Shown here one piece after another: positions 1 to 7,775 of a stretch of 64,000 nucleotides of DNA. The translations under genes were made by a program, and so were the position numbers. The notes under the pieces were generated by a model. The model had not been told where the DNA came from and did no database searches. It saw nothing but the letters and a program-made list of their open reading frames with translations. Positions within the stretch are counted from its first letter, which is position 1, and each line of letters begins with the position of its first letter. The DNA is from Duganella sp. CF517 (lineage in GTDB: Bacteria; Pseudomonadota; Gammaproteobacteria; Burkholderiales; Burkholderiaceae_D), in assembly GCF_900110275.1 (NCBI RefSeq), contig NZ_FODC01000002.1, positions 558,001-622,000 of the forward strand, written 5' to 3'.

Positions 1-706
1 TGGCGGCGGCGTTCAGGGCGCCGCTGACGTCGACCTCGCCGCGATAATCGTTGTAGCGGCCGACGCTGCCGGTGAGCGCGACGCGGGTGTCGGCGGTCGG
101 GCGCTTGCGCACGAAGTTGAGCGTGCCGGCCGGGGTGCCGGCGCCGATGGCCATGCCGGCCGAGCCGCGCAGCACTTCGATGCGGTCGTACATCGCCAAC
201 GTGGCGAAGCCGAGGGTGTCGCTCTCGCTGGCCATGGTCAGGCCGTCCTCGGTGAAGTTGGAGATGGCGAAGCCGCGCGAATAAATACTGTTGCGGTCGG
301 TGCCGTTCCGGTTGAGCGACAGGCCCGGGGTGATGTTGACGATTTGATCGACCGATTGCAGGTTCAGGTCGTCCATCTGCTGGCGGGTCACCACGCTGAT
401 CGACTGCGGCGTCTCGCGCACCGACATGTTCAGCCGGGTGGCCGTGTTCATGCTGCGGGTCGTATACGAGCCGGTGCCTTCGGTGGTGTCGCCCGGCCCC
501 GCCTGACCCGTGATCTGCACGGTCGGTATCGGCGCAGCATCGGCCGCGGCCGCTTCGGCCGGCTTATCATCCGCGTGCACGGGGTTGACGCCCAACAACG
601 CAAGCGCCCCGGCAACGGCCATCGACATCACGCGCGGACGCCATGCCGCATCGACACGCCGGCCAAAACTATTCCGTACACCGGCCTCTAACTTCTTTGA
701 TCGCAT
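1..706 (-). CDS. TonB-dependent siderophore receptor, N-terminal part (runs off the window)
   Basis: Outer-membrane ferric-siderophore receptor energised by TonB; only the first ~235 codons are present and the barrel lies outside the window. I read the frame directly on the minus strand. The ATG at 706 has an AGGGAG ribosome site just upstream. The N-terminus has an Arg-rich stretch, then a hydrophobic segment (about residues 26-40) ending in PVHA before DDKP, a good Sec cleavage site. The plug domain follows, with VRETPQSISVVTRQQMDD (about residue 95), ITPGLS, YSRGF and YDRIEVLRGSAGMAIGAGTP, all typical of the siderophore-receptor branch. A Fur box lies upstream (786-804), which supports iron control. 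The ligand cannot be told from this fragment. Confidence 0.9.
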   Translation of the reverse strand, partial: MRSKKLEAGVRNSFGRRVDAAWRPRVMSMAVAGALALLGVNPVHADDKPAEAAAADAAPIPTVQITGQAGPGDTTEGTGSYTTRSMNTATRLNMSVRETPQSISVVTRQQMDDLNLQSVDQIVNITPGLSLNRNGTDRNSIYSRGFAISNFTEDGLTMASESDTLGFATLAMYDRIEVLRGSAGMAIGAGTPAGTLNFVRKRPTADTRVALTGSVGRYNDYRGEVDVSGALNAAA

Positions 707-938
707 TACCACTCCCTTTGTATAACGGCGGATTGTTATCTGGCTGGGAGAGCGCTGCGCCTGGCTGATATTCTATATTTCCTCAATAAATGAGAATCAT
801 TCGCATTTTAGTGACCGATTGTCAGTCGCGCAAGGGGTAAACGTGGCGTGTGCCGTTGGGGCCGGCAATGGGCCTGTAGAATCGTGCAATCGGAAAGCGG
901 GGCCCCACTCTCCGACTCGCTCAACTACGCCTCGGCGC
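707..938. other. Intergenic region between receptor and PEP-CTERM gene
   Basis: Holds the Fur box and presumably the receptor promoter (AT-rich tract about 765-810). The part near 840-935 is GC-rich and contains no ORF with a convincing start or family match. Confidence 0.5.
786..804 (-). promoter_or_regulatory. Fur box upstream of the siderophore receptor
   Basis: The 13-nt core AATGAGAATCATT matches the centre of the classical 19-bp Fur consensus (AATGATAATCATT) at 12 of 13 positions. It lies 80-98 nt upstream of the receptor start, a usual place for an iron-repressed promoter. Seen directly; Fur binding is inferred. Confidence 0.75.
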
Positions 939-1706
939 TCAGGCCGCTTTTGTCGCCGAAGCGGCGCGCGACTTGCGGCGCTTCATCCAGCCGACCATGC
1001 CCAGGCCGCCCAGCATCATCGCGTAGGTCGATGGCTCCGGCACGGCGCTGACGGAGATATTGTCGACCGCGACATCGAAGTCCGTGAAACCGTACATATA
1101 GCCGGGGACGTAGGTGGTGAAGACCAATTCGTCGACGCCGGACAGCACGTCGGCGAAGCTGCGGCCTGGCGGCAGGCCGGGACCGCCGGCATCGTCGGAC
1201 GACCCGTAACCGCCCCAACCGGTCGGCAGAGCGGTCGACGTCGTATCACCGATAGTTACAGACAAATGCTGCCAGCCCTTGGTGTAGTCGATGGTGCCCA
1301 GGTCATACCAAACGCTGGTGTACGGCATGCCCTGCGGCGTGTTGCCATAGTCGCGCAGTTCGACCACCATGTTGCGCGAGACTTCCTGGCCGAAGAACCG
1401 AATCGAGTTGGCAATGACGTCCAGGCCGATGGTGACGCTACCAAGTTTGCCATAATCGCCCAGGTAGGACTGGTTGGTGCTGTTGCTGAAGCTGATACCG
1501 AAGTTTTCCATCACCGTGTGCAAGGCCGGCGCCCCGTTGCCCAGGTTGGGATTGATGCCGGAGCCGCCGACGCCATTGGCCGGCTGCATGCCTTCCCACC
1601 CTTGCGCCCCATTGGAAAAATCGACGAACGAGGAGCCCGGCGCGGCCGTCGCCAAGCCGCCGGCGAGCGACAACGTCAATGCCATCATTGCTTTATTCAA
1701 AGTCAT
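939..1706 (-). CDS. PEP-CTERM sorting-domain protein
   Basis: Exported protein of 255 aa with no recognised enzymatic domain. A Sec signal peptide is clear (residues 1-21, ending LATA before APGSSF). The C-terminus is a textbook PEP-CTERM anchor: VPEPSTYAMM near residue 222, a short hydrophobic span GGLGMVGWM, and a basic tail KRRKSR. In this system an exosortase (EpsH/XrtA family, encoded elsewhere) cleaves at the PEP motif and the protein goes to the surface or exopolysaccharide matrix. The mature region is rich in Gly, Ser, Asn and Asp, like secreted beta-rich proteins. The upstream region carries several inverted repeats, so the gene may be tightly regulated. Function unknown. Confidence 0.88.
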   Translation of the reverse strand: MTLNKAMMALTLSLAGGLATAAPGSSFVDFSNGAQGWEGMQPANGVGGSGINPNLGNGAPALHTVMENFGISFSNSTNQSYLGDYGKLGSVTIGLDVIANSIRFFGQEVSRNMVVELRDYGNTPQGMPYTSVWYDLGTIDYTKGWQHLSVTIGDTTSTALPTGWGGYGSSDDAGGPGLPPGRSFADVLSGVDELVFTTYVPGYMYGFTDFDVAVDNISVSAVPEPSTYAMMLGGLGMVGWMKRRKSRAASATKAA

Positions 1707-1751
1707 GAGTCTTCCTTTTTATCAGACAGTTAGAGAGATAGCGCTAACACC

Positions 1752-1831
1752 ACACCCACTTTTCGGCGGCCTGCGGTTGGCCGGCCGCCGCTACGAAGCA
1801 CATCAGAATTAATGTTTTCTTAAGTGGGTGT
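1752..1831. repeat. Nested inverted repeat upstream of PEP-CTERM gene
   Basis: ACACCCACTT (1752-1761) is repeated exactly in inverted form as AAGTGGGTGT (1822-1831). Inside it, CGGCGGCC and GGCCGCCG form a second, GC-rich stem near 1764-1791. It sits about 45-125 nt upstream of the PEP-CTERM start, in the likely leader or promoter zone. It could be a leader RNA hairpin or an operator pair; nothing in the sequence decides. Confidence 0.55.
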
Positions 1832-1876
1832 AAGGCGATTCTGTTGTTTGGCGGACTCGACTGTCAAAGCTTGCAT

Positions 1877-1958
1877 GAAACTATTTTGTAAGGAAAATGT
1901 AACCAAGTTTCTGTGGAAATATGTGATATTCCGACAAGAAACTGTAACAAAAAGTTTC
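1877..1958. promoter_or_regulatory. Cluster of GAAACT/AGTTTC half-sites
   Basis: GAAACT at 1877-1882 and 1938-1943 alternates with its inverse AGTTTC at 1906-1911 and 1953-1958. The last pair is a perfect 6-bp dyad with a 9-nt spacer. TGTAAC precedes the inverse half-site in two copies 44 bp apart (1899, 1943), about four helical turns. This looks like a multi-site operator, but the binding protein is unknown. Confidence 0.4.
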
Positions 1959-2133
1959 AGAAGACGATTAAAAGTAGCGACATCCCTATGAGGAAGTATT
2001 CGTACTGAAGCGCAAATTTGTCCGTTTGGAAAAAGTGAAAACTGCGCGTTTCGCGTTAATGGCACGGCGCTGAGAATGTTTCTATTTCGCTACAACGCGG
2101 GTTGAAGTGCCGCGCATGTGTTCTGGAGGATTA

Positions 2134-2223
2134 GGCAAGCTGTGCGACCGCCGCATCGATCGCCTGGAGGCGCTGGCTGTCGAGATCGGCTCGGCGGGCG
2201 CGGCCGACGGCCACATGTCCTAA
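2134..2223 (+). pseudogene. Possible remnant of a short-chain dehydrogenase gene
   Basis: An open stretch of about 29 codons ends in TAA at 2221-2223 and includes RRIDRLEALAVEIG, which resembles the R-R-x-D-R-L-x-x-L-A-x-E-I segment after the NAD-binding Gly motif of classical SDR enzymes. There is no start codon with a ribosome site, no Gly-rich motif before it and no catalytic Tyr-Lys after it. If real, it is a fragment left by deletion next to the LysR gene. The match is short and could be chance. Confidence 0.35.
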
Positions 2224-2232
2224 GCGGGACGA

Positions 2233-3120
2233 CTACAGCTTGAGCTGGTTGACGAACCATCGGCCGGCGGGGCCGGGCGGGAACTCCTTCATGTGCAGCG
2301 CGTGCATGGAGAATCCGGAGCCGATCGAGGGCTGCCCCTCAAGGCGGATCTCGACCAGCTTGCCGTCGCGCAGCTCTTCCTGCACCATGTGCAGCGGCAT
2401 GTAGCCCCAGCCCAAGCCCGCGCGCAGGAAGGCGTGCTTGGCGCCGAGGTCGCCGAGGCGCCAGGTCTTGGACGACATGACACCGAAGTTGCGTCCCGCA
2501 GTCAGGCTGGAGCGGTCCGTCAACACCAGCTGTACCTGTTCGGCGGCGACCGCGCGCGGGATCGGCCCTTTGATCGCCGCCAGCGGATGGGCGGGCGCGA
2601 CCACGCATACCGCCGCCACGCTGAGCAAAAATTCCGATGCGCAGCCATCCGGGATATCCGGCAAGCTGCCGATGACCGCCACCCGGCAATTGCCGTCCAG
2701 CAGAGGCTGCAGCACCGCGCCCAGCGCCTCCACATATAGCCGCAGCGGCGTGCCGGGATAGGCCTGGTGGAACGCCTGCACGGCGGCCGTCAGCGTCTCG
2801 ATCGGAAACATCACATCCACCGCCACCACCAGCTCCGGCTCCAGCCCCTCGGCCAGGGTGCGCGCCCGGGCCTTGAAGGCGTCCATGCTGTCGACCGCCA
2901 GGCGTGCCTGCGACAGCAGCGCCCGGCCCGCCTCCGTCAGTTGTGGATAGCGGCCGGTGCGTTCGAACAGCGGGAAACCGATTTGCAACTCCAGATTGGC
3001 CAGCGTGGTGCTGACCACCGATTGCGCGCGGCGCAGCTTGCGGCCGGCGGCAGAAAAACTCCCCTCCTCCGCCGCGGCGATAAAGGTGCGCAGTTGGTCC
3101 AGCGACATCGCGTCCAGCAT
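2233..3120 (-). CDS. LysR-family transcriptional regulator
   Basis: LysR-type regulator of 295 aa, the normal family length. The N-terminal winged helix-turn-helix is MSLDQLRTFIAAAEEGSFSA followed by GRKLRRAQSVVSTTLANLE and FPLFERTGR (residues 5-60); the rest is the periplasmic-binding-protein-like effector domain. An AAGGAG site 7 nt before the ATG at 3120 supports this start over the internal Met5. It is transcribed away from the pirin and DoxX genes, with a 121-nt AT-rich space between them. LysR proteins usually control the divergent neighbour, so the pirin-DoxX pair is the probable target. The inducer is unknown; pirin neighbourhoods often respond to aromatic or redox-active compounds (family knowledge). 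Confidence 0.9.
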   Translation of the reverse strand: MLDAMSLDQLRTFIAAAEEGSFSAAGRKLRRAQSVVSTTLANLELQIGFPLFERTGRYPQLTEAGRALLSQARLAVDSMDAFKARARTLAEGLEPELVVAVDVMFPIETLTAAVQAFHQAYPGTPLRLYVEALGAVLQPLLDGNCRVAVIGSLPDIPDGCASEFLLSVAAVCVVAPAHPLAAIKGPIPRAVAAEQVQLVLTDRSSLTAGRNFGVMSSKTWRLGDLGAKHAFLRAGLGWGYMPLHMVQEELRDGKLVEIRLEGQPSIGSGFSMHALHMKEFPPGPAGRWFVNQLKL

Positions 3121-3241
3121 GTATCTACTCCTTGAATACTATACATCTAATTATATTGGCTTCTCAGATGGATCGGCGATATCTATGATTCATTGCATGC
3201 ACTGACAAACATGTGCCGCAAACAAAACAAGGAGCCGTACC

Positions 3242-4066
3242 ATGAACCAGCCAACTCAACGCAATCTGATTCACCGCACCGCCGGCCACAGCAGAGGCGG
3301 CATCACCCGCCTGGTGAGCCCTGGCGACGTCGGCCAGCTAATCAAGCCTTTCGTCTTCCTCGACCTGTTCGATATGGAATCGACGAGCGGCCACATGATG
3401 GGGATGCACCCGCACTCGGGCATCGCCACCGTGACCGTGGTCGTGGATGGCGCCATACGCTACCGCGAAACCACCGGCAGCGAAGGACAAGTCGCGGCAG
3501 GCGGTGTCGAATGGATGAATGCCGGCGGCGGCGTGTGGCACGACGGCGGCCCGGTGACCGGCGGCAGCGTGACCGGTTTCCAGCTGTGGCTTGCACTGCC
3601 GGCCGAAGATGAAAACGGTCCGGCGCATAGCCAGTACCTGGCGGCCGAACAAGTGCAAAGCGTGGGCCCGGCGCGCGTGATTATCGGCAGTTACGGCGGC
3701 GCCGTCAGCGCCATCCGGCCGCGCGCCTCGATCAATTATCTGCATGTGAAATTGAGCGACGGCGAACGCTGGACCTATACGCCGCCGGCCGGCCATGACG
3801 TGGCCTGGGTATCGGTGGCCAGCGGCGCGCTGCGCACCGGCCGCACCACGATCGGCAAGGAGGTCGCGGTGTTCGCCGACGGGAACGAGGCGATCGATTT
3901 CGTCGCCGAAGGCGCCACCGAATTCGTCCTCGGTTCTGCCGTGAAGCACCCGTACGACCTAGTGACCGGCCGCTACTCGGTGCATACCAGCGAGGCGGCG
4001 CTGGTCAAGGGCGAAAGCGAAATTGAACGTATCGGCGCGCAGTTGCGCTCCGCGAAATTGATGTAA
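3242..4066 (+). CDS. Pirin-family protein (cupin; quercetinase-like)
   Basis: Bicupin of the pirin family, 274 aa. The N-terminal cupin carries the metal-site signature HPHSGIATVTVVVDG followed by VEWMNAGGGVWHDG (about residues 56-102), giving the His ligands expected for a mononuclear metal site; the acidic ligand after the last His is Asp rather than the usual Glu. Bacterial pirins such as YhhW can act as quercetin 2,3-dioxygenases, others bind regulatory partners; which applies here cannot be seen. An AAGGAG-type site precedes the ATG. It is followed by the DoxX gene and lies opposite a LysR gene, a common arrangement for a small redox or aromatic-stress unit. Confidence 0.88.
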   Translation: MNQPTQRNLIHRTAGHSRGGITRLVSPGDVGQLIKPFVFLDLFDMESTSGHMMGMHPHSGIATVTVVVDGAIRYRETTGSEGQVAAGGVEWMNAGGGVWHDGGPVTGGSVTGFQLWLALPAEDENGPAHSQYLAAEQVQSVGPARVIIGSYGGAVSAIRPRASINYLHVKLSDGERWTYTPPAGHDVAWVSVASGALRTGRTTIGKEVAVFADGNEAIDFVAEGATEFVLGSAVKHPYDLVTGRYSVHTSEAALVKGESEIERIGAQLRSAKLM

Positions 4067-4117
4067 GCAGTGCTGTCCAAAGCAACCTACTTAAATTAAA
4101 CCTCGAAAGGAAATAAC

Positions 4118-4537
4118 ATGAACACCATCAATCCAAACACCTCAATCATCCCAGTCATCGGCCGCGTACTGCTGGCGGCGATCTTTATCATCAGCGGCTT
4201 CGGCAAGCTGGCCGCGCCCGCCGCGACGATAGGCTACATCGCCTCGACCGGCCTACCTCTCGCGCCGCTGGCCTTGGCGATCGCCATCGGCGTCGAATTG
4301 GGCGGCGGCCTGCTGCTGGTGTTGGGAGTCAAGACGCGCCTTGTGGCGGCGGGGCTGGCGGCATTCTCGATCGTCACCGGCCTGGCCTTCCACAACGCGG
4401 TGGGAGACCAGAATCAAATGATCCATCTGCTGAAAAACTTCGCGATGGCCGGTGGTTTGCTGCAAGTGGTGGCGTTCGGCGCCGGCGCGTACAGCTTCGA
4501 TAACCGCGCAAAAACGCTGATCCCGGCGACGCGCTAA
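4118..4537 (+). CDS. DoxX-family membrane protein
   Basis: Small inner-membrane protein of 139 aa with four predicted transmembrane segments (about residues 12-32, 48-68, 73-92, 104-122), beginning with IGRVLLAAIFIISGFGKL, the usual DoxX start. The family includes quinol-oxidase-associated DoxD/DoxX subunits, but most bacterial members are uncharacterised and linked to redox or thiol stress. The ribosome site AAAGGA lies 7 nt before the ATG. It follows the pirin gene by 51 nt and probably shares its transcript. Its stop overlaps by 4 nt the stop of the convergent PEP-mutase-like gene. Confidence 0.87.
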   Translation: MNTINPNTSIIPVIGRVLLAAIFIISGFGKLAAPAATIGYIASTGLPLAPLALAIAIGVELGGGLLLVLGVKTRLVAAGLAAFSIVTGLAFHNAVGDQNQMIHLLKNFAMAGGLLQVVAFGAGAYSFDNRAKTLIPATR

Positions 4538-5328
4538 GCTTTGATAAATAACGCCTGCAACGCACCATACGGCATCGCCTTGTCCATCAACGGACCGGCG
4601 CTGCCGGCGGCCAGAAAACCCTTGGCCATATCGGCGGCGACGGCCCACAAGGCCTGCGGTATGCCGGAACCGGCGCTCAGGCGACACACGCCCAGCTTAT
4701 GCAACTCATCGGCGGACGGCACGCCCGGCCAGTCCATCACGTTCACCGGCAAGCCGGCGCCGGCGACGACGGCCTTGATCTCATCGACATTGCAGATACC
4801 CGGCACGAACAGGCCATCGGCTCCAGCCGCCTTGTAGATCGCGGCACGCTTCAACACCTCCGCCACCCGCTCGCCTTCCGGCGCCAGTCCTTTCAGATAA
4901 ACGTCGGTACGGGTGTTGATGAAGAGTTCCTTGCCCGCTGCGGCAACCGCCTTCTTGATCGCGACAATCTTCTCGGCCAACGACTCCGGCGTGCCGCCGC
5001 CATCTTCCAGATTGATGCCCGCCACGCCGGCGTCGACCAGCTTCATCGCGGTGTGCGCAACCAGGTCCGCGTCATCCGAGTAGCCGTTTTCCAGATCGAC
5101 CGACAGCGGCACCGTCAGCACCCGCGCCATGTTGATGGCGACCGCGATGGCCACATCGGCAGGCATATTGTCGCCATCGGCGTAACCGGCGGCCCAGGCC
5201 ACACCGGCGCTGGTGGTGGCGATAGCCGGCGCGCCAAGACTTTCGAACAAGCGCGCGCTGCCCGCATCCCAGGCGTTGGGCAGGTGCAGCAGCTTGCTAC
5301 CGTCGTGCAGTTTCTTGAAATCGTTCAT
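4534..5328 (-). CDS. Isocitrate lyase/PEP-mutase superfamily enzyme
   Basis: TIM-barrel enzyme of 264 aa in the isocitrate lyase/phosphoenolpyruvate mutase superfamily. Recognisable features are LPNAWDAGSARLFE near the start, TTSAGVAWAAGY, the metal-site strand VPLSVDLENGYSDD, and GINLEDGG. The KKCGH loop of true isocitrate lyases is absent, so a lyase or hydrolase on a small 2-oxo acid (oxaloacetate hydrolase or methylisocitrate-lyase-like) is more likely. The substrate cannot be settled from sequence. It starts 9 nt below the stop of polB on the same strand, so it could be read through from the SOS promoter, but a separate promoter cannot be excluded. Confidence 0.85.
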   Translation of the reverse strand: MNDFKKLHDGSKLLHLPNAWDAGSARLFESLGAPAIATTSAGVAWAAGYADGDNMPADVAIAVAINMARVLTVPLSVDLENGYSDDADLVAHTAMKLVDAGVAGINLEDGGGTPESLAEKIVAIKKAVAAAGKELFINTRTDVYLKGLAPEGERVAEVLKRAAIYKAAGADGLFVPGICNVDEIKAVVAGAGLPVNVMDWPGVPSADELHKLGVCRLSAGSGIPQALWAVAADMAKGFLAAGSAGPLMDKAMPYGALQALFIKA

Positions 5329-5337
5329 GGTCGCTCC

Positions 5338-7722
5338 CTAAAAAAGACTGGCTTGTGAGGTGGTCAGGCTGGAAAAACTGTCCTTCATCGGCAACAGGAT
5401 CGAATCGGCGATCGGTTGCAATTGCTTGGTCAGATAATGGTCGTAATCGATATTCGAACGCATCGCCTCCAGCGGCTCCGGGCCGCCGGTGGTCATCACG
5501 TAGCTAATCCAGCCGCCGTTCTGATAGCGCAGCGGACGGCGATGCGACTGGTTGTATTCGTCGGCAAGGCGCGCGGCCCGCACCTGCGGCGGCACGTTGA
5601 CCTTGTATTCGTCCAGCCGGTGGCGCAGCCGCTTGCGGTAGACCAGCAGCTCGTCGAAATCCCCCGACAGCGTCTTGCGCGCGTAGTCGCGCACGAAGTC
5701 CTGGTACGGCTCGTCCTTGAAGATGCGCATGAACAGCCCTTTCTGGAACTGCTGCGCCAACGGCGTCCAGTCGCTGCGCGCCACTTCCAGGCCGCGATAA
5801 ATCACCTCTTCCTCGCCCTTGGCATTGACCGTCAGGCCGGCGTAGCGCTTCTTGCTGCCCGTTTCCGTGCCGCGTATCGTCGGCATGAAGAACTTCTGGA
5901 AGTGCGTATCGAACTCGATCTCGAGATGGCATTCCAGACCATGCTTGTCCTTCAACATCGCGTGCCACCAGGCGTTGATCTTGTTCGCCAGCTGCTGGCC
6001 GATGTCCAGCGCGTCGGCGTTCCTGTACTCTTTTTTGAGCCAGATGAAAATCGAATCGGTGTCGCCGTAGATGACGTCATAGCCTTCCGCCTCGACCAGT
6101 TCGCGGGTTTGCTTCATCATCTGGTGTCCGCGCAGGGTGACCGAGGAGACCAGGCGCGGATTGAAGAAACGGCATTCGGTCGCGCCCAGCACGCCGCAGA
6201 AGGAGTTCATCAGCAGCTTGAGCGCCTGCGACAGCGGCTCGTTTTTGGCGCGCTTGGCGGCGTCGCGCTGCTTCCAGATTTGCGTAGTGACCTCGGGCAG
6301 GCAGTGCTTCTCGCGCGAGAACACGGTACCGTTGACGCCTTCCACGATCGTCGCCGGATCTTCCGCGATCTCGCCCTCGATCAAGCCCACCGGATCGACC
6401 AGGAAGGTGCGGATGATCGACGGGTACAGGCTTTTATAATCCAGCACCACCACCGAATCGTACAGCCCAGGTTTGGAATCCATGACGAAGCCACCCGGCG
6501 AGGCGCCGCCCGAGATGTCGCCCACGTTCGGCGCCACATAGCCTTCGCGGTGCATGCGCGGCAGATAGTGGTGGCCGAAGGCGGCGATCGAGCCGCCCAG
6601 ATGGTCCGCTTGCAAACCGGTCACCGTCGCCCGCTCGATCATGAACGCCAGCAGATTGGCCTTGTCGAAGATGCGGGTGACCAGTTCGCAGTCCTTCAGG
6701 TTGTAGTGGGCCAGCGCGGGCTTGTCTTCCTGGAAGCGGCGTTCGATTTCCGCCATCTTGTCGTAGACGTCGCCGATGTCCTTGCCCTCGCCCAGCATCG
6801 CCTGCGAGACGTTCTCCAGGCTGAAGGACGGGAACATCCACGACGCCGCCTTGAGCGCGTCGATGCCATCGAGGACGACCCGGCCGACCACCGGCGCGAA
6901 CATGTATCCCTGCTTGCCGGGATGCTCGCGCCATTCGATGGTCTTGCCCTCGCGGCCCAGGGTCAGCGCGATCTTGTGCTTGTCGGCGTTCTTCTGCAGC
7001 ACGCGCAGGTCGAACTGCACCACGTTCCAGCCCACCAGCACATCCGGGTCGTGGCGCGCCATCCAGGCGTTGAGCCTTTCGATCAACTGGCGCGGCGTGG
7101 CGCAGTATTCCAGATCGAAGTCGATCGCGCCGGGCGCGCCGGCGGGCGGCGCGCCGAGCATGTAAACCTGGCGCTGGCCGCAGCCTTCGAGCGCGATCGA
7201 ATACAGGTCTTCGTAGGCGCTGGTTTCGATATCGAGCGACACCATCTTGAGCTTGGGACGGTAGTCGGGAGCTGGTTTGAGTTTGCAGTCGCGGATGGTC
7301 GTGCCGTCGACGCGGCCGCCCTCCACCTGCACGCAGGCGGTGATGAAGCGCTCCATCAGATAGCGCTCGGGCGGACGGATATCGGCCTCGTACATCTTGA
7401 TGCCGTGGTCGCGCAGGGTGCGCTCCAGCGCCGTCAATTGTTTGTAGCGGGACGAATAGACGCCGACCACCGGCTCCTGTTCGAAGGTCTTGAGCTTCAG
7501 GTCGCGCAGCTCGATGCCGTCCGATTTGTCCAGCAGCGCCTCGATGGCCGAGCGCTCCCGCGCCTCGGCGAAGGCCACCGAGGTTTGCATCGTCAGCCGG
7601 ATTTTCCTGGGGCCGTCGTCGGTCGCCAGCCAAAACTCGATCTCCGTCCCGTTGGGCGCGTCGCGCCAATGGCGGGTCAGGATAAATCCTTGCTGTGAAG
7701 GTGGATCGGCGGGAGTAAGCAT
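5338..7722 (-). CDS. polB: DNA polymerase II (family B, SOS-induced)
   Basis: Family-B translesion/restart polymerase with 3'-5' proofreading, 794 aa (E. coli Pol II has 783). The N-terminal QGFILTRHWRDAPNGTE aligns with E. coli Pol II. Exonuclease motifs: Exo I SLDIETSAYEDL (about residue 165), Exo II VGWNVVQFDLRVL, Exo III YNLKDCELV. Polymerase motifs: A VVLDYKSLYPSII (about 430), B KLLMNSFCGVLG (about 507), C YGDTDSIF (about 550). All catalytic carboxylates are present. A perfect LexA box sits 12-27 nt upstream of the ATG. No ribosome site precedes the ATG, and a TATAAT hexamer lies only 5 nt upstream, so the transcript may be leaderless. No alternative start fits the conserved N-terminus. 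Confidence 0.97.
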   Translation of the reverse strand: MLTPADPPSQQGFILTRHWRDAPNGTEIEFWLATDDGPRKIRLTMQTSVAFAEARERSAIEALLDKSDGIELRDLKLKTFEQEPVVGVYSSRYKQLTALERTLRDHGIKMYEADIRPPERYLMERFITACVQVEGGRVDGTTIRDCKLKPAPDYRPKLKMVSLDIETSAYEDLYSIALEGCGQRQVYMLGAPPAGAPGAIDFDLEYCATPRQLIERLNAWMARHDPDVLVGWNVVQFDLRVLQKNADKHKIALTLGREGKTIEWREHPGKQGYMFAPVVGRVVLDGIDALKAASWMFPSFSLENVSQAMLGEGKDIGDVYDKMAEIERRFQEDKPALAHYNLKDCELVTRIFDKANLLAFMIERATVTGLQADHLGGSIAAFGHHYLPRMHREGYVAPNVGDISGGASPGGFVMDSKPGLYDSVVVLDYKSLYPSIIRTFLVDPVGLIEGEIAEDPATIVEGVNGTVFSREKHCLPEVTTQIWKQRDAAKRAKNEPLSQALKLLMNSFCGVLGATECRFFNPRLVSSVTLRGHQMMKQTRELVEAEGYDVIYGDTDSIFIWLKKEYRNADALDIGQQLANKINAWWHAMLKDKHGLECHLEIEFDTHFQKFFMPTIRGTETGSKKRYAGLTVNAKGEEEVIYRGLEVARSDWTPLAQQFQKGLFMRIFKDEPYQDFVRDYARKTLSGDFDELLVYRKRLRHRLDEYKVNVPPQVRAARLADEYNQSHRRPLRYQNGGWISYVMTTGGPEPLEAMRSNIDYDHYLTKQLQPIADSILLPMKDSFSSLTTSQASLF

Positions 7723-7727
7723 ACTTA

Positions 7728-7733
7728 ATTATA
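7728..7733 (-). promoter_or_regulatory. Candidate -10 element of the polB promoter
   Basis: TATAAT on the minus strand, directly next to the LexA box. TTGACT at 7748-7753 could be the -35, but the 14-nt spacing is short. Transcription from this -10 would begin almost at the polB ATG. Confidence 0.5.
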
Positions 7734-7749
7734 CTGTATGCTCATACAG
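7734..7749. promoter_or_regulatory. LexA (SOS) operator of polB
   Basis: CTGTATGCTCATACAG is a perfect CTGT-N8-ACAG LexA box of the gammaproteobacterial/betaproteobacterial type; the inner half-sites (CTGTATG/CATACAG) are also symmetric. It overlaps the putative polB promoter, so LexA would block RNA polymerase until DNA damage. Confidence 0.9.
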
Positions 7750-7775
7750 TCAACATCAGCGGATAAGCGCGCGAT

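Larger units (their letters stand above)
1707..2232. other. 526-nt non-coding region with inverted repeats and an SDR-like remnant
   Basis: No intact gene. It holds a 10-bp inverted repeat (1752-1761 / 1822-1831) enclosing a GC-rich hairpin, an AT-rich stretch (1860-2060) with GAAACT/AGTTTC half-sites, and at 2134-2223 a short plus-strand reading frame resembling part of a short-chain dehydrogenase. An 81-codon minus-strand ORF at 1820-2065 has atypical composition and no family match, so it was not called. Confidence 0.6.

Noticed and set aside
1820..2065. 81-codon minus-strand ORF in the AT-rich gap
   Set aside because: No ribosome site, no family match, unusual composition compared with neighbours, and it overlaps operator-like repeats.
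5416..7698. 760-codon plus-strand ORF
   Set aside because: Fully antisense to polB, which has all polymerase and exonuclease motifs; an artefact of high GC codon use.
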